From NCBI RefSeq assembly GCF_023343835.1, contig NC_064433.1:183351777-183415776 (forward strand): a stretch of 64,000 nt of DNA. Reading direction: 5' to 3'. The DNA is from Lagopus muta (taxonomy: Eukaryota; Chordata; Aves; Galliformes; Phasianidae). Below are positions 1 through 12,927 of this stretch, in pieces. The notes beneath the pieces were generated by a model that was not told the origin of the DNA, ran no database searches, and was given only the letters and a program-made list of their open reading frames with translations. The position numbers and the translations under genes were made by a program. How positions within the stretch are numbered: the first letter of the stretch is position 1; the number at the start of each line of letters is the position of its first letter.

Positions 1-245
1 ATCTCCCTTTTAGCTTGAAACCATTCCATGTCCTATCACAGCAGCCCTTGCTAAGGAGTCTGTCCCTTTCTTTCTTACAGCTCCCTTTTAGATACCAAAA
101 TGCCACTCTCAGCTTTCTCCCAGCTCTCAGCCTGTCCTCACAGGGGAGATATTCCATCCCTTGGAGCATTTTTGTGGCTCTCCCTGGACATCATCCAACA
201 GATCCATGTTTATCCATGTCAGGTTATCCTCAGGAGTGGAATGAC
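1..245 (-). mobile_element. CR1 LINE fragment (antisense), cut by window edge
   Basis: Read in reverse complement this matches the CR1 ORF2 C-terminal region: AGCTTGAAACCATT at 14, TCAGCCTGTCCTCACAGGGG near 128-147, GAGCATTTTTGTGGCTCTCC near 165-184. It is diverged and without an open frame. Confidence 0.75.
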
Positions 246-3200
246 AGAACAGTTTGCAACTAACTGCGCAGGAGGATCCGAGGGAGAGCTCCTCTCCCTG
301 CATGTTTGCTCAGTGTCTGCTGTAGGTGCAATTCTTGCAGCTCTTCAGCTCTTGCTGAGAGGATCTGGCACTTGTCTGACAGCCCCACTGCCCTTGTACC
401 CTCGTTCCTGCTTAGTTTGGTTAAGGATTATATATTGTTTTGGAGTTCCTGTTGTAATGCGATGCAAGTAACCTTCGTCCTTTGGTTGCTCGCATTGTGC
501 TGACCTGTGAATAAACCTAAGTTTTCTAGGGGTGAAAACCTGGAGCTTTCTTAACAAGAGAAAAAAGCAGCGGATCAAGCTGCAGAATGGACACGTGCAG
601 GGTAGATTCATTCCTATTTGCACTTTGCTTCAGCACAATTCCTGCTCAGATAGACTATAAAATTGTTGTTTTCAAAGAGATTGTAGGCTCTGTCTTCGGC
701 ACATGGCGAGCTTTGGTAGAAGTTAGGAGGAGATGCCATCTGCTGGAAAGCTTGGACATTGTCAGAAGGAGAAACAGAGCAGAGACAGCTGTGAGCAAAT
801 AATACGGAGGATTAAATTAGCACTCCACATCCATGAGTAGCAAGGGTCTCACCTCTGCAGCTCGGAGCACTGAAGCCAGGCTCAGCTCCCAGCAGGATGT
901 CAGTCCGGCCTTGCTGTCTGTAGGGAGAGGAAGAGAGGAGGACAAACAGAAGGATTTAGGACAATCTGTAAGGGTAGCTATAGAGGTGAATAAGGGGTTA
1001 AGAATCTAGAAATGAGAGCGGGAAGAAAAATAAGCCCACAGAAGCCTTGGAAGGGAAAGCTTTTAAGAGCAGGAACCGCAATAACAATAATTGTCATCAA
1101 TGGGGACTGATAAATGTGCATCTCTAATCCAACAAAATGCTGAACTTCACTGCGTAATGCTGCTGACACCTTGGTTAAGTACTCATGCAAGCGCTCGAAT
1201 GATAAAGATGAAATGAAGCCAAACACAGGAAACAGCATGTCAAGAATAAAATTGTTAATTGTTTTTTGATTTAATCCTCTGATTCTCATTACTGCTTCCC
1301 TCTGCTACCCACTGTGTTTTCACTGTAACTTTCAAACTTTCAAGGTGGTTGTAGAGAAGTAGGTAGACCTTAGCGCTTTCTTCATTTCCCCCCTGCGTGT
1401 GATTGCACTAAATGTGTTTTTAATATTGCTTTTTACCACTTTGATATTTTATTTTGTTGTTGTCGTTGCTCACATCAGAAAACCACAGGGTAGGCATTAG
1501 ATATGATTTATCAGGAAATATCTGGGGCTATGCCAGCTGATTAAAAAAGAAAAGGAAAACAAGCACGACACACATGGGATGTGAATAAGATTCATTGGGA
1601 AGCAGTCGTGAGAGAAGCTCTCTGCAAAGTGGAATTGGATGAGCTCACAGTAACAAAGATAACTGTCAGTCTGCAACACAGAAAAGGAGAAATGATACCT
1701 CACAGCATATACTGGTAGGAATTAAAAATAACGCTTTCAAGCATCCTTCTTTAGAGTCATAGTTCAAACATACACAAATGTGCATTGCTATGGAGCTCCA
1801 CTTTCAGATCCTACCTAATATCCACGTGGAGCCTTACAGGGAGGGTTTTAAAAATGGGCAGTTGCAGCCCAGCTCTGCTCCTGTTGGAGTGGATGGGAGA
1901 GGGCATGTACTGGAAGAAGGCACCCCTGACTTTATTGCCCTTGGGAACTGTGAATTGTGAGGCTTGCTACAGCAGGAGGCCCTGGAATCATCCTTAGGTG
2001 GATCTTGGGGCTGGGGAGTAGAAACAAGGCAGCCATGGAGAAAGAAGAAAAGGAGACGGGATGCAGACAGAGAGTGGAGAGAACAGAAGTGTAGGTGCAT
2101 CGTATATCTATTTTGTGTTGTCAGCTTAATTTAACTTGGAGACTCAATGTCTCCCTTTTACTGGCAGCAATCAATAGCTCATAGTAATGACTTGCAGAAC
2201 TGTGAATCATTAGAGAGCTGTAATGTTTAATCTTCAAATTTCTTATGTCAAAGATCATATCTCAAAGATCTGGAGGAGTTAGGATATAATGGTGATGAAA
2301 AATAGGTAGTTATACAGGTAGCTGGGTAACTGCTTAGGTAGATGGCTAACCCAGCAGCCATCCAGCCAAATATTTTTAAAAATGCCTTTTGGAGGATTTG
2401 TATTTCATTTATTCAAGTGTTCAAATCTTTTCTTCATCTCCTGGATCCCAAATATGGCCACTGGGAAACTTGCAGTTTGCTGGGACTATGAGACTGCTAG
2501 GGGCTCACCTCCTCCTGTAGTCAGTATAGGGGGATGGACGTGCTCCTGCAGAGCAGGAGTCCATGCTTTTGGGAGCATGCCATTGCCTCTCAAAGCAAAG
2601 TCATGGCTGGAATTTCTCCCAACGTGAAGATGGGAGAATAAGACCATTCGTACCGTCCTGCCATCACCAAGTTTTGCACGGGCTCTGGACAGCAGCTCCA
2701 CAGGAAGCTGAGGGGTTGTTCCAGTTTAGTAGAGAAGTGGTTTGCTGGGAAGGGAGAGCAGTAGGCAAGTGTGTCTGTTGAGATTCACCCACTACTGAAA
2801 ATCAGAGCTCTCTAAGCTTCCTGTGTTTTGTTCTTACATCTGAAGTTTTCTTCGTGCTTGTCCCTACACTTTTAACACAACAGAAGAAAATAATCCCAGA
2901 GAACTTCAGCAGAATGCAATAAGACATTCCATGTAATTAAATTAAACTACTACAATATGAAGAACAACTCCAATAATTACAGTAGCCAGAGGAAGAAGGG
3001 AGGTTGTAAATCCTACTGTTTGAAGAATTCTTCATGCACTCAGAGCCCGTGAGCAGCATTGCTGTTCTCAGTGCAGCAAAGCTTCTTCTCCCTCCCAATG
3101 AATAAGGTATGCCATCCCACTACAGAACATGCCAAATAGCATGTGAATCAGTCCAGGCACTCTGAAATCCTATCTGGAATGCTAGGGGAGTAGTTAAGCA

Positions 3201-5906
3201 GCTGCCTACTTCTTGTCACAGAACTTGATAGCTTTCTGCAAATATGCACAAGCAAAGGTTCTGTTTACTTTTAATGTGTTTGAACACGCACGCTGCCAAA
3301 ACCTGAAGTGCCTCCAACAAAGCCCGGTATCAATTCCTTCCCATCTTCATTTGGTTGCATATGGATTTGGCAGAAGGAATTCACAGGACTTCGGACAAAA
3401 CAAAAAGTAACCACAGTCTCATCGTTGAACCTAAAAACTTGTAAGAAATAATGAAGAGTGGGCATTCAATAAAAACCTGGTGTGGTGATGTTGGAACAAG
3501 AAAAAGAGAGCAGGATATTGAAATACCTTCCTCCACTGTCTAAAACAAGCAGGAAACTTGGCACTTAAAGCCTTTATTGAATCAGTTCAAAAGGATCTGT
3601 TTTCAACAAATGAGATAAGTGTCAAGATGAAGTTTTTAGGCACTCACAGTACATCATATTTTCCCTCCCCAAGAAGACAGAACAAAAATGTGAACAAATA
3701 AAATTACTTACATATGTAAAAATTGTATTCGATTAAATAATCTTTTCTTCCTGACCGAATGGATCAGCAACGTATCGAAGCTTAAAGTAATCTTCTAAGA
3801 GTATGATTATTTGGGGATGTTCTCATTCTCTCTATTCCTTATTGTTAACCTACATCAGAGCCAACATGTAAATACAATTTATCTGCACAGCATCTTTATT
3901 TTGGTCACAGTGGTTCTGGATGCTTCTTATGCATAGGTATGAAGGGACTCTCAGGCAAATCAGTAATAATTCTTCACAATTTTTTTTTCTCTTTCCACTT
4001 AGGAACCTCTCTCTTTCTTTTTCTCCATCTCTCATCTGCCATTGTGTGCTTTTCAGACAGGTCCAGCTCCTGGAAATCTGGTTTTCGTCTGCCTCCTCTT
4101 TATCACCATGCTGCAGACGCATTGGTAGTGGTGGACGGGGGGAAGGTCTGACGTGGAGATGGGGTCATGCTGTTCTCATCAGCAGCCTTCCATCTTCCAT
4201 TCCAAGTTTGTCCAGAGCCTTTCTGCCAGCTGAGTACTTCACTTTTTAGTAGAAATACAGCAATGGTGTTCAATGTTTATATTCGTTCTGGGAGAAAAAT
4301 AACAGAGAACGAGCAAGTTGATAAAATGCTAAAACACTTCTGGGTTGCATGAGGTCAGAGTGGGACAGCATTGATCCCATCACATTGACTCTGTTCCCTG
4401 AAGATCCCAGCATCGTGCCTAATTAGCCACAGGAAGGAAGGCAGCTTTATTTCCCATTTCTTGCCTGAGTACCACCTGATGATGCTTTTGCAGTACAGGG
4501 AAGGGAGCGTACACACAACTTGAAGAACTGGGAGGCTACTGAGGGAATCTTTCCATCCCAAAGCACTGAGCTTTGTAATCCTTACTCAAGCAAGGGAAGG
4601 CTATTGTCAACAGTCCCTTGATATTTAAGCTCTCCAAACCACTGAGTCATTAGGCCTACTCATCTGAGTCATTACAGAAGGGAGGGAGCACTGCAGTTGC
4701 ACAGAGGACTGTAGCAAAGGCCGGTTTTCAGGCAGTATCCCACTGGGCAAATCTTCTCCTGTCCAAATGTGAAGAAAGGGATATGGTGTCAGGTGGGAGG
4801 CGGAAAGCAGAGAGGAAGACAACAGATATCTGGCTTCTGTCTTCTCCAGAAGACCGTCGTCCCTGCTTCATGGGATCTTTTGCTCTCTCATTGGAAGCGA
4901 GTCTCAAAAACTCAGGAAAGAAAAATAAGGAAGGCAAAGAAAGCTTGTGTAAAAGCAAAAGCTGAGAAAGGGTTGGGGGAAAACAAACCAAAACAAACAA
5001 ACAAGATTAAAAAAAAAAAAACAAAACCACTCCTGCTCTTTTATTTGGCATAGGAAAAATCTGTTATAATCAATGATACCTCATATGAGAAACTTGAGCT
5101 GAGTTGCTTATATTGTGAATTTATCAGTGATATTTGCAAATTACTATGGGTAACCAAGAAGGGCAGGCCAGACTTCTGCTGAGGCAAGGTTATGATGAAG
5201 GGAAACAAGCCCAAGTTTAGCTTGTGGGCAGAAAATCCCCAGAGTACATTGGCAACTGGGCAGAATCAGCGTGCTGGCTTGGCTCCCAAGCACATTGACT
5301 CCTCATTCCAGCACAGGAACAAACCTAGGCAGTGTTTTGTATGTCGGGTCAAATTCCTTAGAATAGACAAGATTCAAAAGTATCTGCTAGTCTGTGAATG
5401 TGCCCAAAGTCCAAGTGCTGCAGTAACTCCACTGCACAATAGGAAAGGGAATCACATGGTGACATTTAACAAAGGTGTTTCAGATTGATAAGGTGGTCAT
5501 CTGCCTATCAGCAGCTCAGAGAAAAGCAGAAGTCACAGCAATGTTGTTATAATTATTGGGATGCACTATCTGTCATCATCCCTAACACTCACACAGCAAA
5601 CGTGCCCTTTGTTATGGAGCATCATGAACAATTGTTCTGTCATACTGATACTCCTAATAAAAACAAACACATTCTGTATGATTAGTAGTGCTGTCAAACA
5701 GAGTGCTCAGTTGGTATTTCAGGTATCTGATCTACAGTTGGTGTTATTTTACCATCACTGATAAGTGATCACCATTTTCATGTGGGACCTCAGTTTGGAC
5801 GAGGATCTCACAACACCACCCCAGTGTCACAGCACTCCAAGGACACACCTGGCCCAGCCATTGCCATCATCCTATAAGAGATGGGAAGTGACATGATGAG
5901 ACCAGG

Positions 5907-6041
5907 GAGGTTGCCCAAGGAGGCTGTGGATGCCCCATCCCTGGAGGCATTCAAGGCCAGGCTGGATGTGGCTCTGGGCAGCCTGGTCCAGTGGTGGCAA
6001 CTCTGCATATAGCAGGGGGCTGAAACGTGATGATCATTGTG
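5907..6041 (+). mobile_element. CR1 fragment (sense), interrupted; continues at 6433-6473
   Basis: This is the 3' part of an older CR1 (CAAGGAGGCTGTGGATGCCC near 5917, AAGGCCAGGCTGGATGTGGC). It stops at TGATCATTGTGGCTC, and its missing tail (TTTTCAACCCAGGCCACTCT then ATGATTCTGTGATTC) resumes at 6433 after an inserted antisense CR1. Confidence 0.8.
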
Positions 6042-6045
6042 GCTC

Positions 6046-6432
6046 ACAGAATCACAGAATCACAGAATCACCCGGGTTGGAAGGGACCCCAAGGATCATG
6101 TAGTTCCAACCCCCCTGCCTAGCAGGGCCACCAACATACATATTCAGATCAGGTTGCCCAGGACCCCGTCCAACCTGGCCTTAAACACGTCCAAGGATGG
6201 GGCATCCACAACCTCCCTGGGCAGCCCGTTCCAGGGCCTAACCACTCTCCTAGTAAAGAACTTCCCCCTAACATCCAACCTAAATCTTCCCTCCTTCAAC
6301 TTGGATCCATTTCCCCTAGTCCTGCTGTTGTCAGCCCTTTTGAAGAGTTTACTCCCCTCCTGGGTGTAGGTTCCCTTCAGGTATTGATAGGCTGCAATGA
6401 GGTCACCCCGCAGCCTTCTCTTCTCCAGGCTC
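6046..6432 (-). mobile_element. Younger CR1 (antisense) nested inside an older CR1
   Basis: It begins with three CACAGAATC-type tail repeats and CACCCGGGTTGGAAGGGACC, then runs back through the C-terminal coding region to CTTCTCTTCTCCAGGCTC. Its coding part (reverse strand [20 protein letters not shown] and so on) is intact and nearly identical to the copies at 45.3-45.9 and 46.5-47.0 kb, so it belongs to a young subfamily. GGCTC occurs at both borders (6041-6045 and 6428-6432), a possible short target duplication. Confidence 0.9.
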
Positions 6433-6473
6433 TTTTCAACCCAGGCCACTCTATGATTCTGTGATTCTATGAT
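6433..6473 (+). mobile_element. 3' tail of the interrupted sense CR1
   Basis: TTTTCAACCCAGGCCACTCT followed by ATGATTCTGTGATTCTATGA is the end of a sense CR1 and completes the copy starting at 5907. Confidence 0.75.
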
Positions 6474-8980
6474 TGTCTGATTTTGCTTAGGTCTCACAGC
6501 ACAGAGTGGCTCTGACACTGGAGAACATGTTTCCTTTAGCAGGAAGGTTCACCTCTGGATAGGGGGGCACTTCAGGGTTAACTCCTGGCACTGTCCTGAG
6601 GATAGCAGCAGGGATGTTGGGAGCTTCTGAGCAGCTAATCAGCATGCTGGGAATGGTGTGCTGGAAGCATGAGCTCTGCCCAGACTCATTTTCCTTGTTT
6701 CTGAGCTAGCTCAGAGCTATCGCAGCATCTCTCCAAGGTACAACACTGTGCAGATGTCTGGTAGTACCTCCAGAAGTCACATGGATGTGCTCTGTTAAAA
6801 ATGGGAAGGAACTAAAGGTCCTTGCCAGCAGACTGTAGAACTGACTATGTCTTAATTTGTCCGTGGCAGAGTGTCTTACTCAGTAGGTGAGAATTTAGCT
6901 ATGAGTATATTGAGTAGCAGCCAGCTTGGAACATGAGTCTAATTTACTGTAACTCTTGCTACATTCTGTCTGATCTCTATCGGGCTGAACAAAATGTTTT
7001 TAAAGTGTTTTTGTAGGGTTGAGTGACTTATTCAATAATTTATACCATTTTGGAGGGATTAGAGGATGAATTTAAGTCATCAAATAATGTCATTATGGCT
7101 CAGTGGCTACATTCTTTATCAGGAAAAAAAAATCAGTTGTAATTACACTCAAAAAGACAGAGCCCCTTTATTCAGCCGTTCCCCCAAGAACAATGATATC
7201 AAAGATGTTGATAGGTCTCTCAGCAATACCGAGGGCTGTCCCTCTTTGTTAGGAAGGAATAGATCAAAAAAAGAAAAAAAAAAGCTGCCATCTGCTTATC
7301 TATATAACCATTGTGCCATTTGTGCCACATATTTTCAGCGTGCATTTTTCATGCTTCTAAATGTCTGCTCCTTGCAGAGGCATGAGATCCTCCTGTGTGC
7401 AGAGCTACGCGAATGCCCTGGGAAGCAGGAGGGGAGCCCATGGCCCTGCTTGTTGGTGGGAGTGTTATCTTTAATTTCAACAGTTTTCCCACATGGAGCT
7501 CATGGAGCAAAGAAAGGGCACCGTCCCTGTGACTCTCTGGAGACTTTCACTCACACCAGATTGTGGGGTGTCAGTCTGGCCCTTAGGATATCTTTTTCCC
7601 TTTGTTTTTATTTCTCTAAAATAATAGCTGCTGTAGCTAGGGCACCGCTGGTGTCTCAAGAAGGCTGTGCTTTCCCCTGGTGGGCTGAGCACTGCATGAT
7701 TTCATTGGAGCCAGCTTGTGTCTAATGCTGGCAGACTAGGGTGTAACCCAAAGCTTTCATTTTCTCCTTAAAGGTATCCAGCAAAATCGTGAAATCCTGC
7801 TCACTTGACCTCTGAGCTGGCTTTTCAGACCAGCTTTTAGCAGCTTAGGAAGACTTATCTCAGAGAGGAAAATCAGGTCATGCAGTGTTTGTGGACAAAG
7901 ACTAGATAAGTCTGATTTGAGCAAGGGAGGAAAATACATTAGATCATCCCTTATCCTTGCAAAATGACTGTGTGCACAAGATGGGCATTAGTTGGAGTAA
8001 TTCCCCCAGAAAACCTTGGGAGGAGCAGGCCACAAAGAAGCAAATACATCTGCGTGAGGGTGTTTTGATTTGGAGCTCCCTGCACGTCTCCATGTCCCTT
8101 AGTGACAGCACCAGCCACAGTCAGGCAGGACACAAAATGAAAGTTCCTATTAAAATCAGGAGCAATGAACAGAGGGAACATTCAGTTTAATGTCTAAATG
8201 CACGTAGATCATTCCTATGGTCTGCACTTGAACAACATTCTGCTGCAAGCATTCCCCTCCACATGATTCGGTGTAATAGGACTTCTCTAAAACATACTTC
8301 TCCTCATCCAAAATGCCAACTGGCTGCTCCATTGCTGAGTCTTTCCAGGTCTCATGCACCTTGCACCAACAAGAAGTGAAACCTGGAAATCCCTGTAGTA
8401 TACAAGAAGAAGCATTCCCCATTCCCCTCCAGCCATGCTTTCACAGGTTGAGCTCTGAAGGAGATTGGTCTCTGCATTCCCCAAGTTTGTTGTCAGTGTC
8501 TGCAGGCTAAATGAAGTGATTAAAGGCAGGTTTGCTGCCCTGTTAGTATGAAAATCTTTTCAGAAGTGTAAGGAATGGAAAATATTATGTTGGTGACTCA
8601 AGAACAATAGTATCATTCAGCCTTCTTGTCTGGTAATGGTTTTGGCTGTACAGGGCTTGTAGGAAACAAAGGCAGAAGTTGGTATTTTGGCCCAGATTCA
8701 CCATGGCATTAATCTTCTCCCATGGCACTAACCTTCTTCCTAGGGCCCTCTCTGGTTTTCAACCAGACCATCCCAAACAAAATAAACTTCAGTTCATCCT
8801 CACAGCTGGGCAAAATGTGCTACTGCAAATATGGGAAATATCTTTATGTGGGACACAATGGAAATACTCAGAACTGTGTAGAAAAGTATTTGAAGTGTAA
8901 TTACAAGGAGAGTCTCTGAATTTTAGTCATATCCCTGTAATATCCAGAAGAGAAAATTAAGAAATGTAAGCATATTGTTT

Positions 8981-9206
8981 CACAGAATCACAGAATCACC
9001 AAGGTTGGAAAAGACCTTCAAGATCATCCAGTCCATCCATCCACCCATCACCAATAGTTCTCACTACACCATGTCCCTCAACACAGAATCCAAACATTCC
9101 TTGAACACCTCCAGGGTCGGTGACTCCACCACCTCCCTGGGCAGCCCATTCCACTGCCTGACCACTCTTTCAGAAAAGTAGCATTTCCTAACATCCAGCC
9201 TGTTTG
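8981..9206 (-). mobile_element. CR1 3' fragment (antisense)
   Basis: It starts CACAGAATCACAGAATCACC then AAGGTTGGAAAAGACCTTCA, and continues through ACCTCCCTGGGCAGCCCATT to TTTCCTAACATCCAGCCTG, about 226 bp. It is truncated at its 5' end, as is usual for CR1. Confidence 0.9.
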
Positions 9207-9670
9207 GTCATTTTGGTCTAGATGACTAAATTTGATATACATAGCAGCAGGATATGAAAGGTGTCATTTACCTTTTCTTCATCTTCTAAAGGCAAAGCCC
9301 GCCTCTCTCTGATCTATGGCATTCCACTACACTAACCTTTTCTACCAACACTACAATGAAGGAATGGCATGGCAAAGATTTGCATGTGAAGATCATGCAT
9401 GCAAGGGTAGCACCACAGAATGCCTCTTCCCTACATTCCAGTTGCTCTCCTTCTTTATGTGATGAGAAGATGTACGGCATTTTGTGCATCCATTGGCTGC
9501 TTCCCCTGCAGTGCATCACAGCAGAACTTGCCTTTATGACAGAGCCTGACCCAAAGCCCGGTGAGATTCTTCCAATGCAATTGCATTTTGCTCCCAAATC
9601 TGTTATCCAAATCTACAGCCTTGGTGTCCATGAAATTTCAGGCTCCTAAACAGGACAACACAGCTTTATT

Positions 9671-9763
9671 GAATCGCAGAATCACAGAATGGCATGGGTT
9701 GGAAGGAACCTTACGGGTGATCTAGTTCCAACCCCCTGCTGTAGCCAGTAGCTCCTGTCCATT
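9671..9763 (-). mobile_element. Short CR1 3' fragment (antisense)
   Basis: GAATCGCAGAATCACAGAAT then GGGTTGGAAGGAACCTTACG and GTTCCAACCCCCTGCTGT are the CR1 tail and 3' UTR; homology fades near 9763. Confidence 0.85.
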
Positions 9764-11507
9764 GCATGAAAGCAGGGATTGGTGAGTCTGGGTATTCAAA
9801 CAGCTGTCTGAATCACTCAGCACTGGCTTGAATTAGATGCTGTAGTAGTTGCGACACTTAATTACCCATGTAGAGTAGGTGGTCCAAATCAGAGTGCACA
9901 GCAGAACAGCAAATGTGGGTTGCTGCTGTCAGATTAGATTGAGATTAGATAATCAACCCTATATTTTCATTAGAATCAACTCAGATTAGTCACACAGCAA
10001 TTATTATAGAAAAGCATAAGAGGCACAGTTAACATTCCTATTATTAAAATCAAGGAAGCATTTTGACACAGCAAGATCTTTCTAGCAAGGAGTTCTTCCC
10101 TGAGTTTGTTACCTCTTTAGTCTGGACAACGAGATGTGCCTGGAAGGAGCTCTGTAGCATGCCAAGCAACTATTTCTTCAATCCGCCCTTTGCTGGCCCT
10201 GCACGTCCCAAGCCAGCTCATTTGCATAATCACACAAATTTCAGCATACATTTGAGGGAATGTATGCTGTTGTTTAAAACTCACACTATTTGCTGTTGTA
10301 TCACTTCTATATTGCAATAACAAGAGGTTCACAGCAGTATAGAGATGCTCTTGCCAACGTTAGAACTATTTATCTAGATTCTTAGTGTCAAACCAGATTC
10401 ACCTCACAAATGTCACATCAGAATTCCTTGCTACTCAGTTTCAAGTCATTATCATGATATTCTAAATAACGTGAACTCACAATCACAAGGCTTTTCCCTT
10501 TTGGTGGAGGTAAACTCTTCTCTGTCAGAGCCTCCTCTTCTGAATCCATGAAGTCTCCATCCTGGTAAACTTCTGCCTCCTCCATCCAAAAAATTTACCA
10601 GGAACTTTTGTGTGGGCCCCAGAGGGAAGGGTCACTTTAAGAAGCAGCTATTTGCTTTGAGTAAAATGTGTTTCTGTACAACATAGTACAAACCAGTGAG
10701 CCAAGTAAGTCACATTTAAACCATACTTTGAAGCTAAAGGAGTAATATACTCTCTATTGCCCGAGACTGAATCAAATGTTTGCTTTAAGGACAAGAAAAC
10801 AAGTGAACAAGCAGAACAAATATGCAGACTTACAATATCTGAAATCCTACATAACCCAAGTTTGCAAGAAATGAATGCTTCTCGCTTGTCCTGAATTGTT
10901 GTCGAGCTGTCAAGCAAAGGGACGACCTCTGGCCAAGCCAAACCAGGCCAAGCCATCTCTTTTTTTTTATAACAAAAAAAACTTGTCTGCTTTCTAAGCA
11001 TTTGCATAATGTAGTTTATGCCTACATCAGTGTTCTCTCTGAGCTATATGGTCCAAGACATCTCAACAGGCATTGTAGATGCCTATGAAAAGCTCCTTAT
11101 TGTACAGCCTTCTCCTCAGCTCTGCCACCAGGCAGTGAAAGGATTTACTCTGTCACCTGAAAATCCTGAGAGTAAATTGCAGGGCTGTGACCATCAGGTT
11201 GCATCATTCTCAAGTCTGTTTGTTTTCTTCTTTGTGGATTGCACTGAGCCTCTTCAAATTGTTGGGGAAAAGCTGAGCAGTGTAATGTTCACCAGAAATT
11301 CCTGTGTTAGTTGCTTCTTATGTGGGAAACACCACAGTGCAACGTGAGGATGATTTGGAGGCACAGACAGTTGCACTTGCACTTTCCCCTGCTCAGGACT
11401 TGTGATATTGTCCACCTGTTCTTTTTTAAATGTAGCTCCTTCAAAAAAAGGGGGGTGCAAAACAAGTCCTTCACTGCTCTTGCACAAGAATAATGCAAAT
11501 ATAATGA

Positions 11508-11545
11508 AGATATATAACATATCTATATATTATATATATACATAA
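11508..11545. repeat. Imperfect TA-rich microsatellite
   Basis: ATATATAACATATCTATATA then TTATATATATACATAA form a short AT microsatellite. Confidence 0.7.
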
Positions 11546-12384
11546 AATGCAAAAATAATGAAGGAGCCCATTAAGGTTTTCATTAGCATCCACCTCCCCA
11601 TTCTCCTGAGTCGTACTTTATCTGATAGCTGGAATATGGCAGGCCTTGGATAGTCTCTTTTCATTTCCCACACTGCAAGATTTGGGCAGCAAATAGCTTA
11701 AATAAACGCCAGAAGTAGAATTCCTTTTGACTTCATCTGATTTAAGGAAGCCCTTTTGCAGATAACTCCTCCCCAGCATGTTGTCCAATAGTCCCTGGTG
11801 AACTGAGCCATTCTGGCCTCTGTAACTGGCTCCATTTCAGCTTCCTGAAGGTTGGACATAAAAAAAAAACAGAAGAAACTAAGCACTACATCCACGTACT
11901 ATTGGACATTTCTTTAAGCTCAGGGAGATGCCTGGCTCTCCTTGAAGAGCCTGTGCCATTACACTGTGCTTAGTGGCCTTCTGTCACTTTCAATTAACCT
12001 TTTCTTCTTGAGACGCCAGATAAAAAAGAAAACATATCTCTCATATCCAGCAATGCTACTAGAGGGGCACTGAGCAGCAGATGAGCTTCCACAGTGGGGA
12101 TCCTGGGCAGGCAAACTCTGCAGGGCTGCAATCAGAGGTGGGTGAGCTCCGTCTGGCCCCAGTGCCCTCAGATCAGCTCCGAGAGCCTCCATGATGCTCT
12201 ATCAATCTACACTGCCTCCTCCATCTTGAGTGAAACCTGGTATTTTTCTCTTTGCAGTGAAACTGCTGCTGGTACAAACAGATCAAGGAAAGTAGTTCTG
12301 TCAGTTCTCAGGTTGTTGTGGCCATTGGCATCATTTTTATCACATCGTCAAGATAGCAATAGGGGATGGCTAGAGCCTAAGTCT

Positions 12385-12600
12385 CATGTAAGGAGATTTA
12401 GATTGGATTTAAGGAAAAAGTTTTCCGTGGTAAGGGTAGTGAAACAATGGCACTGATCGTCCAAAGATACGATGGATGCCCCATCCCTGGAGGTCAGGCT
12501 GGACAATGCTCTGAGATGTCCCTGTTCATTGCAGGGGAGTAGGCTAGGTGACCTTTAAGGGTCCCTTCCAACTCAATGCTATGATCCTGTGATTTTATGA
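12385..12600 (+). mobile_element. CR1 3' fragment (sense)
   Basis: GGAGATTTAGATTGGATTTA, CCATCCCTGGAGGTCAGGCT, GTCCCTTCCAACTCAATGCT and the tail TATGATCCTGTGATTTTATG mark a diverged sense CR1. Confidence 0.85.
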
Positions 12601-12774
12601 AATCAGTCCCCCTCAAATTACAGTACAGCAATGATTACAAAGGTCGCTCATCTGGACAAAAGAAGGGTGCAGCTTGGGCTGTACACAAGTTGAACATGGA
12701 GAGGACAGCTGGCCTGAGTTGCTCACCTTGAGCCTCATGTTATGCACAAGTCCAAGAGCTGTCTCAGGGGGGGA

Positions 12775-12927
12775 TGATTTGCTCAGGGACGTGGTAGAAT
12801 TACCATCCCTAGAGGTGTTCAAGAAACATCTGGATGTGGCACTGAGTGATGTGGTTTAGTGATGGGTTGATGGTTGGATTTGATGATCTTAGAGGTCTTT
12901 TCCTACTTAATGATTCTGTGATTCTAA
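12775..12927 (+). mobile_element. CR1 3' fragment (sense)
   Basis: CATCCCTAGAGGTGTTCAAG, TTGATGATCTTAGAGGTCTT and ATGATTCTGTGATTCT show a second sense CR1 end about 175 bp after the previous one. Different 3' sequence shows it is a separate insertion. Confidence 0.85.

Noticed and set aside
7066..7725. 219-codon open frame on the + strand in a MAML2 intron
   Set aside because: The translation resembles no family, has low-complexity lysine runs from A-rich DNA, and has no convincing splice or promoter context. One such frame is expected in tens of kilobases.
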